NCBI RefSeq assembly: GCF_005116475.1
Contig: NZ_SWBO01000001.1
Coordinates: 372,001-436,000, forward strand
Direction of reading: 5' to 3'
Length of the DNA stretch: 64,000 nucleotides
Origin: Pedobacter cryotolerans
Lineage (GTDB): Bacteria; Bacteroidota; Bacteroidia; Sphingobacteriales; Sphingobacteriaceae
The notes under the pieces were generated by a model that saw only the letters and a program-made list of their open reading frames with translations, did no database searches and was not told the origin of the DNA. This document shows, one piece after another, positions 46,108-54,260 of this stretch (position 1 is the stretch's first letter; each line of letters starts with the position of its first letter). The position numbers were made by a program, and so were the translations under genes.

Positions 46108-46368
46108 ATGATTATGGATTCAAAACTCACATTAAAGCTGGACGAAAGTATAATTGAACGAGCAAAAAAATATGCCTCTAATAAAAACTTGAGTTTATCA
46201 CGTTTAATTGAGAATTATCTTGATTCGTTAACTCGTGAACAGGATGATGAATTTGAAATTTCGCCTTTTGTAAAAAGTATTTCATCTGGGAAGAGTATCC
46301 CTACAGGTATTGATTTGAAAGATTTGAGACAAGAATACATCAACGATTTAGATAAAAAATATCAATAA
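46108..46368 (+). CDS. Antitoxin of a PIN-type toxin-antitoxin pair (DUF6364-like)
   Basis: An 86-residue protein with a ribbon-helix-helix-like N-terminal part (LTLKLDESIIERAKKYASNK, about 4-42) and an acidic C-terminal extension that would wrap the toxin. It ends exactly one base before the toxin ATG (TAA then ATG). A second ATG is two codons in. It likely neutralises the PIN nuclease and represses the operon through the palindrome immediately upstream. Family assignment to DUF6364 is from recollection of similar Bacteroidota antitoxins. Confidence 0.85.
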   Translation: MIMDSKLTLKLDESIIERAKKYASNKNLSLSRLIENYLDSLTREQDDEFEISPFVKSISSGKSIPTGIDLKDLRQEYINDLDKKYQ

Positions 46369-46788
46369 ATGCAAAAGTTATTTTTAGATGTTAATATTGT
46401 AGTTGATTTTTTGGGCGAAAGAGAGCATTTCTATAAATCAGCTGCAAAAATCTTGACTTTAGCAGACAGAAAAAAAATTAAAATCTTCACTTCACCTACT
46501 TCCATTTCTACTACTTATTATCTACTCACTAAATACGAAAATGCAAAAATTGCATTAGAAAAAATTAGAAGGTTCAAATTGCTATGTTCAATTGCTGTTA
46601 TGGATGATGAAGTTATAGAAAAGGCAATCAATTCTGATTTTAAAGATTTTGAGGATGCAATGCAATATTATAGTGCAATTGCCTCAAATTGCGATTTGAT
46701 CATCACTCGAAATGAAAAGGATTTTAAAAATGCTTTAATTCCTGTAATGAATGCAGAAAGTTACATGCAAACAATAAAGAAGCATTAG
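46369..46788 (+). CDS. PIN-domain ribonuclease toxin
   Basis: A 139-residue PIN-domain protein. Acidic residues that coordinate the metal are visible: Asp7 in KLFLDVNIVVDFLGER, a mid Glu/Asp in FKDFEDAMQYYSA near residue 100, and a late Asp in DLIITRNEKDF near 115. The LITRN-DF ending is typical of VapC-like toxins. Such toxins cleave tRNA or rRNA. It directly follows the antitoxin gene without a gap, giving a classic VapBC-like arrangement. Confidence 0.9.
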   Translation: MQKLFLDVNIVVDFLGEREHFYKSAAKILTLADRKKIKIFTSPTSISTTYYLLTKYENAKIALEKIRRFKLLCSIAVMDDEVIEKAINSDFKDFEDAMQYYSAIASNCDLIITRNEKDFKNALIPVMNAESYMQTIKKH

Positions 46789-46874
46789 TGTAGACAAAAA
46801 AATGCTTTCTTTTACCAACACCTGCAGGCAAGCTGTTCAGACTGACTTTAAATGAAAATTGGGTAGGTAAATTT

Positions 46875-47159
46875 CTAATCAACCGAAACGGTTAAACCCT
46901 CTTGTTGTAAAATTTTGCGGTAAACTTCCATCTCGGTAAATGAGCCTTCTAAAACAGCACATTTGCCTTTGTTGTGCACCTCCCAAGCAATTTTTTCGGC
47001 TTGCGTTTCGCTGTAATCGAGGTATTTCATCATACACCAAATTACATGCTCAAAAGTATTTACATCATCGTTCCATAAAATTAAACGATGTACGGTTTTT
47101 AAAGAAGTTAAAATCTCTTCGAGTGTAAATGTTTCTTCCTTGGTTTCGGTAGCCGCCAT
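46875..47159 (-). CDS. clpS: ATP-dependent Clp protease adaptor ClpS
   Basis: A ~94-residue adaptor that delivers N-degron substrates to ClpAP/ClpCP. The core reads LILWNDDVNTFEHVIWCMMKYL, in which the NDD...F/V pocket residues are present (shown in pieces: NDDVNTFEHV and MMKYL), followed by GKCAVLEGS. An earlier in-frame ATG at 47198 would add residues from the repeat spacer, while a -7 box at 47164-47171 lies inside that stretch, so the ATG at 47159 (MAATETKEE) is chosen. The transcript would then be nearly leaderless. Confidence 0.93.
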   Translation of the reverse strand: MAATETKEETFTLEEILTSLKTVHRLILWNDDVNTFEHVIWCMMKYLDYSETQAEKIAWEVHNKGKCAVLEGSFTEMEVYRKILQQEGLTVSVD

Positions 47160-47163
47160 GTTG

Positions 47164-47171
47164 CAAAAATA
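47164..47171 (-). promoter_or_regulatory. Candidate clpS -7 box (TATTTTTG)
   Basis: An exact TAnnTTTG match on the minus strand only four bases upstream of the chosen ATG. It excludes the longer upstream start at 47198. Confidence 0.5.
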
Positions 47172-47174
47172 AGC

Positions 47175-47256
47175 AAATAGATTTGAGATTTGAGACAATA
47201 GATTTGAGATTATTATTCATTTATCTCATATCACATATCTCATCTCTCATGTCTAA
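47175..47256. repeat. GAGATTTGAGA/CTCAT inverted repeat cluster between clpS and fabH
   Basis: TAGATTTGAGATTTGAGACA-type units on the left are followed by TCATATCACATATCTCATCTC-type units on the right. The cluster separates two divergent promoters and resembles the sdhA-sdhB spacer at 20780-20863. Confidence 0.7.
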
Positions 47257-47266
47257 GCAAATTCGT

Positions 47267-47274
47267 TACCTTTG
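47267..47274 (+). promoter_or_regulatory. fabH -7 box (TACCTTTG)
   Basis: An exact TAnnTTTG match 19 bases upstream of the ATG at 47294. It lies downstream of earlier in-frame ATGs, so it decides the fabH start. Confidence 0.6.
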
Positions 47275-47293
47275 TAAACCAAATCAAAACCAA

Positions 47294-48340
47294 ATGCAAA
47301 GTTCAAAAATCGCCGGTATCGGTTATTACGTTCCTAAAAATGTGTATACCAATGATGATTTATCTCGTTTTATGGAAACCAATGATGAATGGATCCAAGA
47401 ACGCACAGGTATAAAAGAACGTCGCTTTGCGGATAGATTAGGCGAAACCACCACAACAATGGGAGTTGAAGCAGCTAAAATTGCTATAGAAAGAGCTGGT
47501 ATAACTGCTCAAGATGTCGATTTTATCATTTTTGCAACGCTTAGTCCAGATTATTATTTTCCAGGTTGTGGTGTATTGCTGCAACGCGAAATGAAAATGA
47601 AAGAGATTGGAGCTTTGGATGTACGTAACCAATGTTCGGGTTTTTTATATGCTTTGTCTATTGCCGATCAATTCATTAAAACTGGTATGTATAAAAATAT
47701 ACTTGTTGTTGGTAGCGAGAAACACTCTTTTGCGATGGATTTTGAAACAAGAAGCAGAAATGTTTCGGTAATATTTGGCGATGGGGCAGGAGCGGTTGTT
47801 TTGCAACCAACACAAAAAGAAGGACAAGGGATTTTAAGTACGCATTTACATAGCGATGGCGCTGATGCCGAGATTTTAGCCATGTTTTATCCTGGAGCGG
47901 CAGCAAATAAGTGGTTGCCAGAAAAACCCGGTTACCCTGAACAAGAGCTAGGTGGTTTGTTTATGACCACAGAACAATTAGAAAGTGGTGCAGTTTTACC
48001 TTATATGGATGGACCCGCTGTATTTAAAAAAGCTGTGGTTAAATTTCCTGAGGTAATTAAAGAAGCCTTAGCTGCTAATAATTTAACACCTCAAGATATT
48101 GATATGTTGGTGCCGCATCAAGCAAATTTACGCATTAGCCAGTATGTGCAGCAATTGCTAGGTTTAAAAGATGAACAGGTGTTTAACAACATTCAAAAAT
48201 ACGGCAATACAACGGCAGCTTCTGTGCCGATAGCTTTATGCGAAGCTTGGGAAGCCGGTAAAATAAAAGAAGGCGATTTGGTTTGTTTGGCGGCTTTTGG
48301 CTCAGGTTTTACTTGGGCAAGTGCTTTGATTAGGTGGTAA
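47294..48340 (+). CDS. fabH: 3-oxoacyl-ACP synthase III (KASIII)
   Basis: A 348-residue condensing enzyme that starts fatty-acid synthesis by joining acyl-CoA to malonyl-ACP. The catalytic Cys114 is in VRNQCSGFLYAL, with His in VPHQANLR and Asn in YGNTTAAS completing the triad. The frame is open to 47183, but the first 37 codons translate the repeat spacer and contain the promoter. It is placed apart from other fab genes. Other fabH-like copies elsewhere could exist; the specific chain length is not inferable. Confidence 0.93.
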   Translation: MQSSKIAGIGYYVPKNVYTNDDLSRFMETNDEWIQERTGIKERRFADRLGETTTTMGVEAAKIAIERAGITAQDVDFIIFATLSPDYYFPGCGVLLQREMKMKEIGALDVRNQCSGFLYALSIADQFIKTGMYKNILVVGSEKHSFAMDFETRSRNVSVIFGDGAGAVVLQPTQKEGQGILSTHLHSDGADAEILAMFYPGAAANKWLPEKPGYPEQELGGLFMTTEQLESGAVLPYMDGPAVFKKAVVKFPEVIKEALAANNLTPQDIDMLVPHQANLRISQYVQQLLGLKDEQVFNNIQKYGNTTAASVPIALCEAWEAGKIKEGDLVCLAAFGSGFTWASALIRW

Positions 48341-48420
48341 CCCCCTAACCCCCTGAAGGGGGTATGGAATTAATTTAAGATATATATGAGTAATAATGAA
48401 AGCCCCTTTAGGGGTTGGGG
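48339..48420. repeat. Inverted pair of CCCCTAACCCC/GGGGTTGGGG repeats across the Smr gene start
   Basis: AACCCCCTAACCCCCTGAAG with its GGGG continuation (48339-48363) and the related reverse-complement AGCCCCTTTAGGGGTTGGGG (48401-48420) flank the Smr start codon. The second copy lies inside the coding sequence. Together they could form a hairpin around the start. Confidence 0.75.
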
Positions 48421-49363
48421 TTTTAAACTAGGAGATTTTGTTCGTTTTGTAGACGAAAAGAGAGAAGGATATGTTACACGGATAATTGATGCGCAAACGT
48501 TGGGTGTTACAGATACTGATGGATTTGAAATTCCGGTGGCAATAAGCAACCTAACCCATGTGCACGGTCACCAATCTACACCACATACGCAAGGCGATAA
48601 ACAAGCTCCAATTGTTATTGATGAAGAGTTTAAGGAAATCGGTATTTTTCTCGCAGTTGCGGAAGATTCTAAAGCAAGTGCCGTTGCTCATTTTACATTG
48701 ATTAATAATACTTCTTATCAGCTTTTGCTGAGTTTAAAAACCGATAAAAAAGGAATTTACAAAGGCGAATTTGCAAGTGCTATACAGCCTAAAACAAGTA
48801 CGCAATTGTATAGTGCCAACTTGGGCGATTTAGAGGTTTGGCCTGAATTTACCTTTCAGATTTTGTATTTCACAACAGCAAATATCAAACCTGTTGCCCC
48901 TTTAAATTTGACCAGAAAATTTAAAGCGAAAGACTTTAGTGGTGCAAAAAAACAAGTGCCAGAAATTAATAAATACGCATGGTTGATCCAATTAGATGAG
49001 CCTGTTAAATTAATTGATGCGCAGAAATTGAAGGAAAGTTTTTTTAAAGCTCCATCAGAAAAGCCAAAGGTTGCACAACCAAAAACCGAGATTGATTTGC
49101 ATATTGAAAAATTAAGAGACGATCATCAGTTTTTAAATCAATCCGAAATAATCGACATTCAGTTAAATTATTTTCAGCAAATGCTGGATGCAGCCATTGT
49201 TCATCAAATGCCATCAATTGTTTTTATACATGGTGTTGGCAATGGCACTTTAAGGCATCATATTCATAAAACAATAAGTAAACATCCGCAAGTGCGTACT
49301 TTTTTAGATGCAAGAAAAGAGAAATTTGGCTTTGGGGCTACAGAAGTGGTTTTTAAGGTGTAA
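48386..49363 (+). CDS. DUF2027/Smr-domain protein
   Basis: A 325-residue protein with an N-terminal DUF2027 region (FKLGDFVRFVDEKREGYVTRI from about residue 13 onward, then a beta-rich middle) and a C-terminal Smr domain (about 230-325), with the IDLHIEKL start and IVFIHGVGNGTLRHHI motif. Smr domains of the MutS2 family are endonucleases or nucleic-acid binders. Residues ~5-12 (ESPFRGWG) translate an intergenic repeat, so the native N-terminus may have been remodelled by a repeat insertion. It follows fabH after 45 bases. Confidence 0.88.
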   Translation: MSNNESPFRGWGFKLGDFVRFVDEKREGYVTRIIDAQTLGVTDTDGFEIPVAISNLTHVHGHQSTPHTQGDKQAPIVIDEEFKEIGIFLAVAEDSKASAVAHFTLINNTSYQLLLSLKTDKKGIYKGEFASAIQPKTSTQLYSANLGDLEVWPEFTFQILYFTTANIKPVAPLNLTRKFKAKDFSGAKKQVPEINKYAWLIQLDEPVKLIDAQKLKESFFKAPSEKPKVAQPKTEIDLHIEKLRDDHQFLNQSEIIDIQLNYFQQMLDAAIVHQMPSIVFIHGVGNGTLRHHIHKTISKHPQVRTFLDARKEKFGFGATEVVFKV

Positions 49364-49796
49364 TTGTTGCCATAAAGCAATTATAGGTTAATTCTATCTG
49401 CTGGTGTCTCACCATAACTGTTCGGAACAAATTTTCAATGATTATTTATCACATAGAGATTTAGAAAAATTTATAAAAACACGGACTACGAGTGCAATTA
49501 AGATTTATTAGAGGTTATTTTTAGACCTCAGAGAGGTCTTATCTCTATAGCTAATGTGCAATTATGGTGTGCGACCCCAGCTGGGGTCGAATGAATGCCT
49601 TGCATTTGCTATACAGATATTATCCCGCTGGGATAATTTAACCCTCCGTTTAATTTTCTAACCATGAATAGACATTGAAAACATAGGCTAGCGTATTTTT
49701 TTCCTATATTGACTATGTGCCTATGTGTTTAATTTTTAATCTTCCGAACACTAATGGTGAGACACCAGCCGAAATCTTAAATTTTATGAAAAAAAA
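49364..49796. other. Intergenic region occupied by a MITE-like element
   Basis: No protein gene was seen between the Smr and SDR genes. Nearly the whole gap is taken up by the terminal-inverted-repeat element at 49400-49769. Confidence 0.7.
49400..49769. mobile_element. 370-base MITE-like element with 28-base terminal inverted repeats
   Basis: The left end 49400-49427 (GCTGGTGTCTCACCATAACT with TGTTCGGAA after it) and the reverse complement of 49742-49769 agree at 26 of 28 positions. The interior has no long open frame but contains several palindromes, including CGACCCCAGCTGGGGTCG (49572-49589) and TTATCCC-GCT-GGGATAA (about 49619-49635). I saw no clear target-site duplication. A non-autonomous transposon or a composite repeat cluster both fit. 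Confidence 0.6.
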
Positions 49797-50672
49797 TTAA
49801 CTTCCTTTTGCAGATCTAGTCATTTGCTCCAACATATCCCACATTTCTGAAGGAATTGCTTCTAAACCGTTCATTTGCCCGGCTCCTTGCAACCATTCGC
49901 CGCCATCTATTGTAATTACTTCGCCATTGATATAGCTAGAAAAATCGCTAATTAAAAATGCAGCTAAATTGGCAAGTTCTTGATTATCACCAACACGCTT
50001 TAATGGCACACGATTTTTAAAATCGAATTTTTCTGCCAAATCTCCTGGTAAAAGTCTATCCCAAGCACCTTTTGTTGGGAAAGGACCAGGTGCAATTGCA
50101 TTGGTACGGATACCATATTTGCCCCATTCTACAGCTAAAGATCTGGTCATTGCCAAAACACCACCTTTTGCACATGCCGATGGAACTACGTATGCCGAAC
50201 CGGTAAAAGCATAAGTTGTTACGATATTTAAAACTGTTGCAGGTTGTTTTGATGCAATCCAATGTTTGCCAAAAGCAAGTGTGCAATTTACTGTTCCTTT
50301 TAATACAATATCAATAATACTCGAAAAAGCATTGGCCGATAAACGTTCTGTTGGGGAAATAAAATTTCCAGCGGCGTTGTTTAATAATCCATCAACTTTG
50401 CCAAATTTTTCGATAGTTTTTGCCAAAACATTTTCTACTTGTTCGTAATCTCTAACATCACATTGTACCGCTAAAACTTGTCCGCCAGTTTCGGTGGCCA
50501 TTTCATCTGCTGTTTTTTGCAATACTTCTAGCTTGCGACTAGTTATCACCAAATTAGCCCCGAGTTTTAAAAAGTAAGTTCCCATGGCTTTGCCTAGTCC
50601 GGTGCCACCGCCAGTTACAACTATTGTTTTGCCTTTTAAAGCATCGTCTTTTAACATTGGTTGATTGTACAT
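49797..50672 (-). CDS. 2,4-dienoyl-CoA reductase-type SDR oxidoreductase
   Basis: A 291-residue short-chain dehydrogenase. The cofactor motif GGGTGLGKAMG is at about 21-31 and LNNAAGNFISP near 92. The catalytic region reads TTYAFTGSAYVVPSACAKGG, where the usual YxxxK is replaced by a separated Tyr and Lys. This matches the pattern of mitochondrial DECR1. The family reduces 2,4-dienoyl-CoA during beta-oxidation of polyunsaturated fatty acids, using NADPH. A neighbouring enoyl-CoA hydratase on the same strand supports that pathway. Confidence 0.88.
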   Translation of the reverse strand: MYNQPMLKDDALKGKTIVVTGGGTGLGKAMGTYFLKLGANLVITSRKLEVLQKTADEMATETGGQVLAVQCDVRDYEQVENVLAKTIEKFGKVDGLLNNAAGNFISPTERLSANAFSSIIDIVLKGTVNCTLAFGKHWIASKQPATVLNIVTTYAFTGSAYVVPSACAKGGVLAMTRSLAVEWGKYGIRTNAIAPGPFPTKGAWDRLLPGDLAEKFDFKNRVPLKRVGDNQELANLAAFLISDFSSYINGEVITIDGGEWLQGAGQMNGLEAIPSEMWDMLEQMTRSAKGS

Positions 50673-50743
50673 ATTTTTTGGTATTGAGTATTGCGATTAG
50701 CGAATTGCGTTTTGAGAACTGAAAATTGTTTACTGAAAACCGT

Positions 50744-51508
50744 CTAGGCTTTTTTCTGTAAACTATCTATGATGTTTTTTAAAATTGCTCTTGTGCTTGG
50801 CGACCACCATTGTTTCAGCATAATTTCTAAGTCGGCAGACTGATCTGAGCTTGTTATGGCAATTAAATCTTTACGAATGTTTAGTTTACTTTGCGACCAA
50901 GTATTTCTTTCGTAAGCCATATATTTTCTAGCTTTTCTTTCGGCTGCGGTTAATATACTTTCTGGTTTTACCACTTCATCTACTAAACCAATTGCTAAAG
51001 CTTCTTCTGGCTGAAAAAGTTTTCCTTCTAATAAACTTCGTGTTGCATCAGCTTTGCCTAGCCAAAATGAATATAATTCGAAAATGCTATTTGGTACAAT
51101 TATACCAACAGGAACCTCATTTAAACCGATGATATATTTTCCTTCAGCCATTACACGAGCATCGCAAGCTAAGGCAATAACGCAACCACCTGCAGGGCTG
51201 TGCCCGTTAATTGCTGCAATTAATGGCTTTTTGAATGCAGTGATTGTGGCCGTAAAGTTTAGAAATAAGTGCCAAAAATCTTTTGCTTCTTGTTCATTGT
51301 AATTGTAAAGTTCCATTAAGTCTAAGCCTGCAGAAAAAAAGTGGTCTTTCCCAGTGATGATTGCTCCACCGATATTTTCATCAGCAGAAATATTGCTCAA
51401 CATATCTGTTAACTCTACAACCATTTCGCGGTTTAAGGAGTTAGATTTTGGTCTATTGAGTGAGATTATTGCTAATTTATCTTTTATGGTTACTGCTATT
51501 GTGTTCAT
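50744..51508 (-). CDS. Enoyl-CoA hydratase/isomerase family protein
   Basis: A ~254-residue crotonase-fold protein. It has the oxyanion-hole segments FFSAGLDLMEL near residue 60 and AINGHSPAGGCVIALACD near 105. The usual catalytic Glu positions are not clearly both present: the ECH block reads GLNEVPVGIIVPN. Delta3,delta2-enoyl-CoA isomerase activity is therefore an alternative to hydration. The ATG at 51508 is preferred over an upstream TTG. It is probably co-transcribed with the dienoyl-CoA reductase downstream, consistent with unsaturated fatty-acid oxidation. Confidence 0.88.
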   Translation of the reverse strand: MNTIAVTIKDKLAIISLNRPKSNSLNREMVVELTDMLSNISADENIGGAIITGKDHFFSAGLDLMELYNYNEQEAKDFWHLFLNFTATITAFKKPLIAAINGHSPAGGCVIALACDARVMAEGKYIIGLNEVPVGIIVPNSIFELYSFWLGKADATRSLLEGKLFQPEEALAIGLVDEVVKPESILTAAERKARKYMAYERNTWSQSKLNIRKDLIAITSSDQSADLEIMLKQWWSPSTRAILKNIIDSLQKKA

Positions 51509-51549
51509 AAATGTCAATATACTTAATTTCTTTAAATAATTTTTCTATA

Positions 51550-54258
51550 CTAGTCTACAGTGTATGTAAATACATTCCTTCCAATATTTCCCATTCCATC
51601 AATTCCCTCTATAACAATTCTGTACTTGCCAGCTTGGTCGGTATTAAAATAACTGATATTTTTTGTGCCATCAGGCTTTGAAGAAAGGTGAGGATTCCAA
51701 TAAACCGTGGTTCTTAAATCTGGTTTTGGATCTGGTGTCTCGGTATATTTAGGTGAATAAAATTGTCTTATTGCTGAAAAACCTTTTGGCGTGTAATTTA
51801 CAATGCCAGGAGAATACCTATTATAATAACTATCTACTTCTAAGCCTGCGCCTCTTTTTGTTGTAATTACGAGTACACCACTTCCTCCATTAACACCGTA
51901 TATCGACGTATAGCCAATCGTTCTTAATACTTCAACGGTTTCAATGTCCCTTACACTAAGATTGTCTGTCTGAAAATCACTGCCCATCATCATTCCATCT
52001 AAAATAACTGTCATAGCAGATGTGCCAGCAAAGCTTCCGCTTCTAGTCGAATAAATCAAACCATTTCGAACGATTACACCAGCAAGCCTACCTTGAATGT
52101 ACTGAGATAAGGATGTGGCAGTTTCCAGTTCTTTTGCGCTAATAATTTTATCTGCATTACCTGGGCCATTAAGGTTAGTCGAATTTGTAAATATTGGTTT
52201 TTTAACTTCAATTATTTTTACTTCTTTGAGTTGTATAGTTTTATTTAAAAATCCACGTTTTACTTGCTCATTAAAATATTGATCTGTTTGGTTTAAATAA
52301 GACATTAAAACTGTATTTACATTTACTTCGATATCCCCTGTGTTTTTATTGAGTGTAACAATCTGATTTCTTACAGTATCTAGATCTATTTTTAAATTTG
52401 GATTGTTTTTATCGGTACGGGCTTGAACGATGAATTTTGTACTATCTCCAAACTCAAAATTATCAAATACAAAACGACCAGCTTCATTACTTGGTGTATC
52501 AATAGCAAAAACACCTGCAGTTGATGAAAGTAGTGTAACCTTGCCGTTTGCTACAGGCTTTCCTCCTTTTGAAATGGTGCCGCTTATCTGAATTTTTGTC
52601 TCAGGCTTATATGACCACGACAAAGGATTCAATAGAGTAGACCAATTGATTTTTCTCCAGCCTTGGGTTAGTAAAAGATTATCCAACTGTGTTCGAGTAG
52701 TGCTATTCTGATTTATGAAATAATGATTAGGTTTTTCTACATAGCCAACTAAATCTGATGTAAGGAGTAATCTTGTGAAAATATTACTTTCATTCTCTAA
52801 ATCTGGAGTTGTAATAGTTTCATTAGTAACTGCAATTGAAAAACTGCCTTGTACGGCGGTATTATTTAGTGAGGTGAGAATGTTAAAATCGACATTTTCT
52901 CTTGGCTTAAAGGATGGTTTTAAGTTGTCTGCAGTAATTTTAATTTTATCAATGCTGTTATTTATAAATGCTAATCTTTCACATACTGGCTGGTTGGCTG
53001 ATGAGAAAAGCGTAAATTGAACAATGCCGGAAGGAAGTTCATTTATGGGTAAAGTAAGTGTTGCTAGTTGCTTAGCCGAAGGTATTTTTGTTGAAAAATA
53101 TACATTTCCATTGCGTTGAGCTATCAAACTTAAGTCGCCTTTATTTACTAAATCTTCTGTTAAGAGAACTTTAATATTAATCTTAGCGCTATCGATGTTA
53201 TTAACACTCAATACATAGCCACTAGTTTCTATTTTCGGTAATAATATTGTTTTCTTAGTTCCGTCTCCCATCTTAACAATTGCACTGTAAGTTTTTCCTA
53301 ACAAAGGATTTAAAATGAACGCACCCATACCCAAGTATTCTGTCTCGAATTTGAGCACTTCATTGTTATCATTGTCAATTATTTTACCACTAACATTTTC
53401 ACCTAAACCGTTACTATTTACGGCTTTTACAGCTACCTTACTAGGTAGGCCAGCCACTAAACTTCCCCCTTCTGGAAAGAACTGAACATGAACAGCTGTT
53501 GAAGTAGTTTTTATTGGAATGATTTTTTCCACTTTTTTCCCATTAGGTAAAGTAAGTGCAACTGTTATAGAACCTGTTTTTTGTCCTTCCAAATCTTTAT
53601 TATTGTAGTTAATATTTATAGTGCCATCTGTATGGGTTGATGTTTTACCTTTAGTTATCTCTTTTCCGTTTAGTTTCACATCATAAACAACTCCAATATT
53701 AGCATAAGGATTATCCTTCTTGTCTAAAAACCTTATAGTACTGGTTACATTTTCAGTATTATCTTTTAGAATTATCTTGCTTGTAGTTATGGTAAATACT
53801 TCATTTGCCCAAGAATTTCCAATTTTAATTGTTTTGTCAAAGAAAAACTCTGGCCCAGCATTTCGCATCCATTGTGTATATGCTCTAATTCTATAATTGC
53901 CTTCACTTAGAGAATCTGTCAATTTGAAATCTCCCCAAGTAACACCGCTTTGCATAGGTAATTTTAGTTGCCTTTCAATTTTATTCTTCCCATTTATCAG
54001 CTCAACATAAACTATATTACTAATGGTAGTTGGCGCAGAATTTTTTGTATCGACAACATAAACTTTGAACCAAATGTCATCACCTATGGCATAATAGGGT
54101 TTATCTAAATGTAGGTGTATTTTTTCTTGGGGATATTTCTTTGTGAAGTCTTCAAGTTTTTTAAGGAGTAAAGCTATCGGGTCATCATTTTTTACAAAGG
54201 CTGAAACCCCTAATGTGAATAGGATACTTATTAAGAGTAGCGGTAATTTAAATTTCAT
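51550..54258 (-). CDS. MG2-domain/plug protein, copy 3 of a tandem triplet
   Basis: A 902-residue secreted protein with a signal peptide (about 1-20). The segment KIHLHLDKPYYAIGDDIWFK near residues 45-64 is the entry of an MG2-type macroglobulin domain as in YfaS-like proteins, followed by repeated beta-sandwich domains. Near 700-810 comes a SusC-like plug end (ILDGMMMG...VNGGSGVLVITTKRG), then a ~90-residue Ig-like C-terminus. There is no barrel. It starts two bases after the second copy ends, so the triplet is one operon. The function is unknown. Confidence 0.85.
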   Translation of the reverse strand: MKFKLPLLLISILFTLGVSAFVKNDDPIALLLKKLEDFTKKYPQEKIHLHLDKPYYAIGDDIWFKVYVVDTKNSAPTTISNIVYVELINGKNKIERQLKLPMQSGVTWGDFKLTDSLSEGNYRIRAYTQWMRNAGPEFFFDKTIKIGNSWANEVFTITTSKIILKDNTENVTSTIRFLDKKDNPYANIGVVYDVKLNGKEITKGKTSTHTDGTININYNNKDLEGQKTGSITVALTLPNGKKVEKIIPIKTTSTAVHVQFFPEGGSLVAGLPSKVAVKAVNSNGLGENVSGKIIDNDNNEVLKFETEYLGMGAFILNPLLGKTYSAIVKMGDGTKKTILLPKIETSGYVLSVNNIDSAKINIKVLLTEDLVNKGDLSLIAQRNGNVYFSTKIPSAKQLATLTLPINELPSGIVQFTLFSSANQPVCERLAFINNSIDKIKITADNLKPSFKPRENVDFNILTSLNNTAVQGSFSIAVTNETITTPDLENESNIFTRLLLTSDLVGYVEKPNHYFINQNSTTRTQLDNLLLTQGWRKINWSTLLNPLSWSYKPETKIQISGTISKGGKPVANGKVTLLSSTAGVFAIDTPSNEAGRFVFDNFEFGDSTKFIVQARTDKNNPNLKIDLDTVRNQIVTLNKNTGDIEVNVNTVLMSYLNQTDQYFNEQVKRGFLNKTIQLKEVKIIEVKKPIFTNSTNLNGPGNADKIISAKELETATSLSQYIQGRLAGVIVRNGLIYSTRSGSFAGTSAMTVILDGMMMGSDFQTDNLSVRDIETVEVLRTIGYTSIYGVNGGSGVLVITTKRGAGLEVDSYYNRYSPGIVNYTPKGFSAIRQFYSPKYTETPDPKPDLRTTVYWNPHLSSKPDGTKNISYFNTDQAGKYRIVIEGIDGMGNIGRNVFTYTVD

Positions 54259-54260
54259 AA

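Noticed and set aside
47183..47293. A longer fabH N-terminus
   Set aside because: These codons translate repeat spacer and the -7 box lies within them; the conserved protein starts at 47294.
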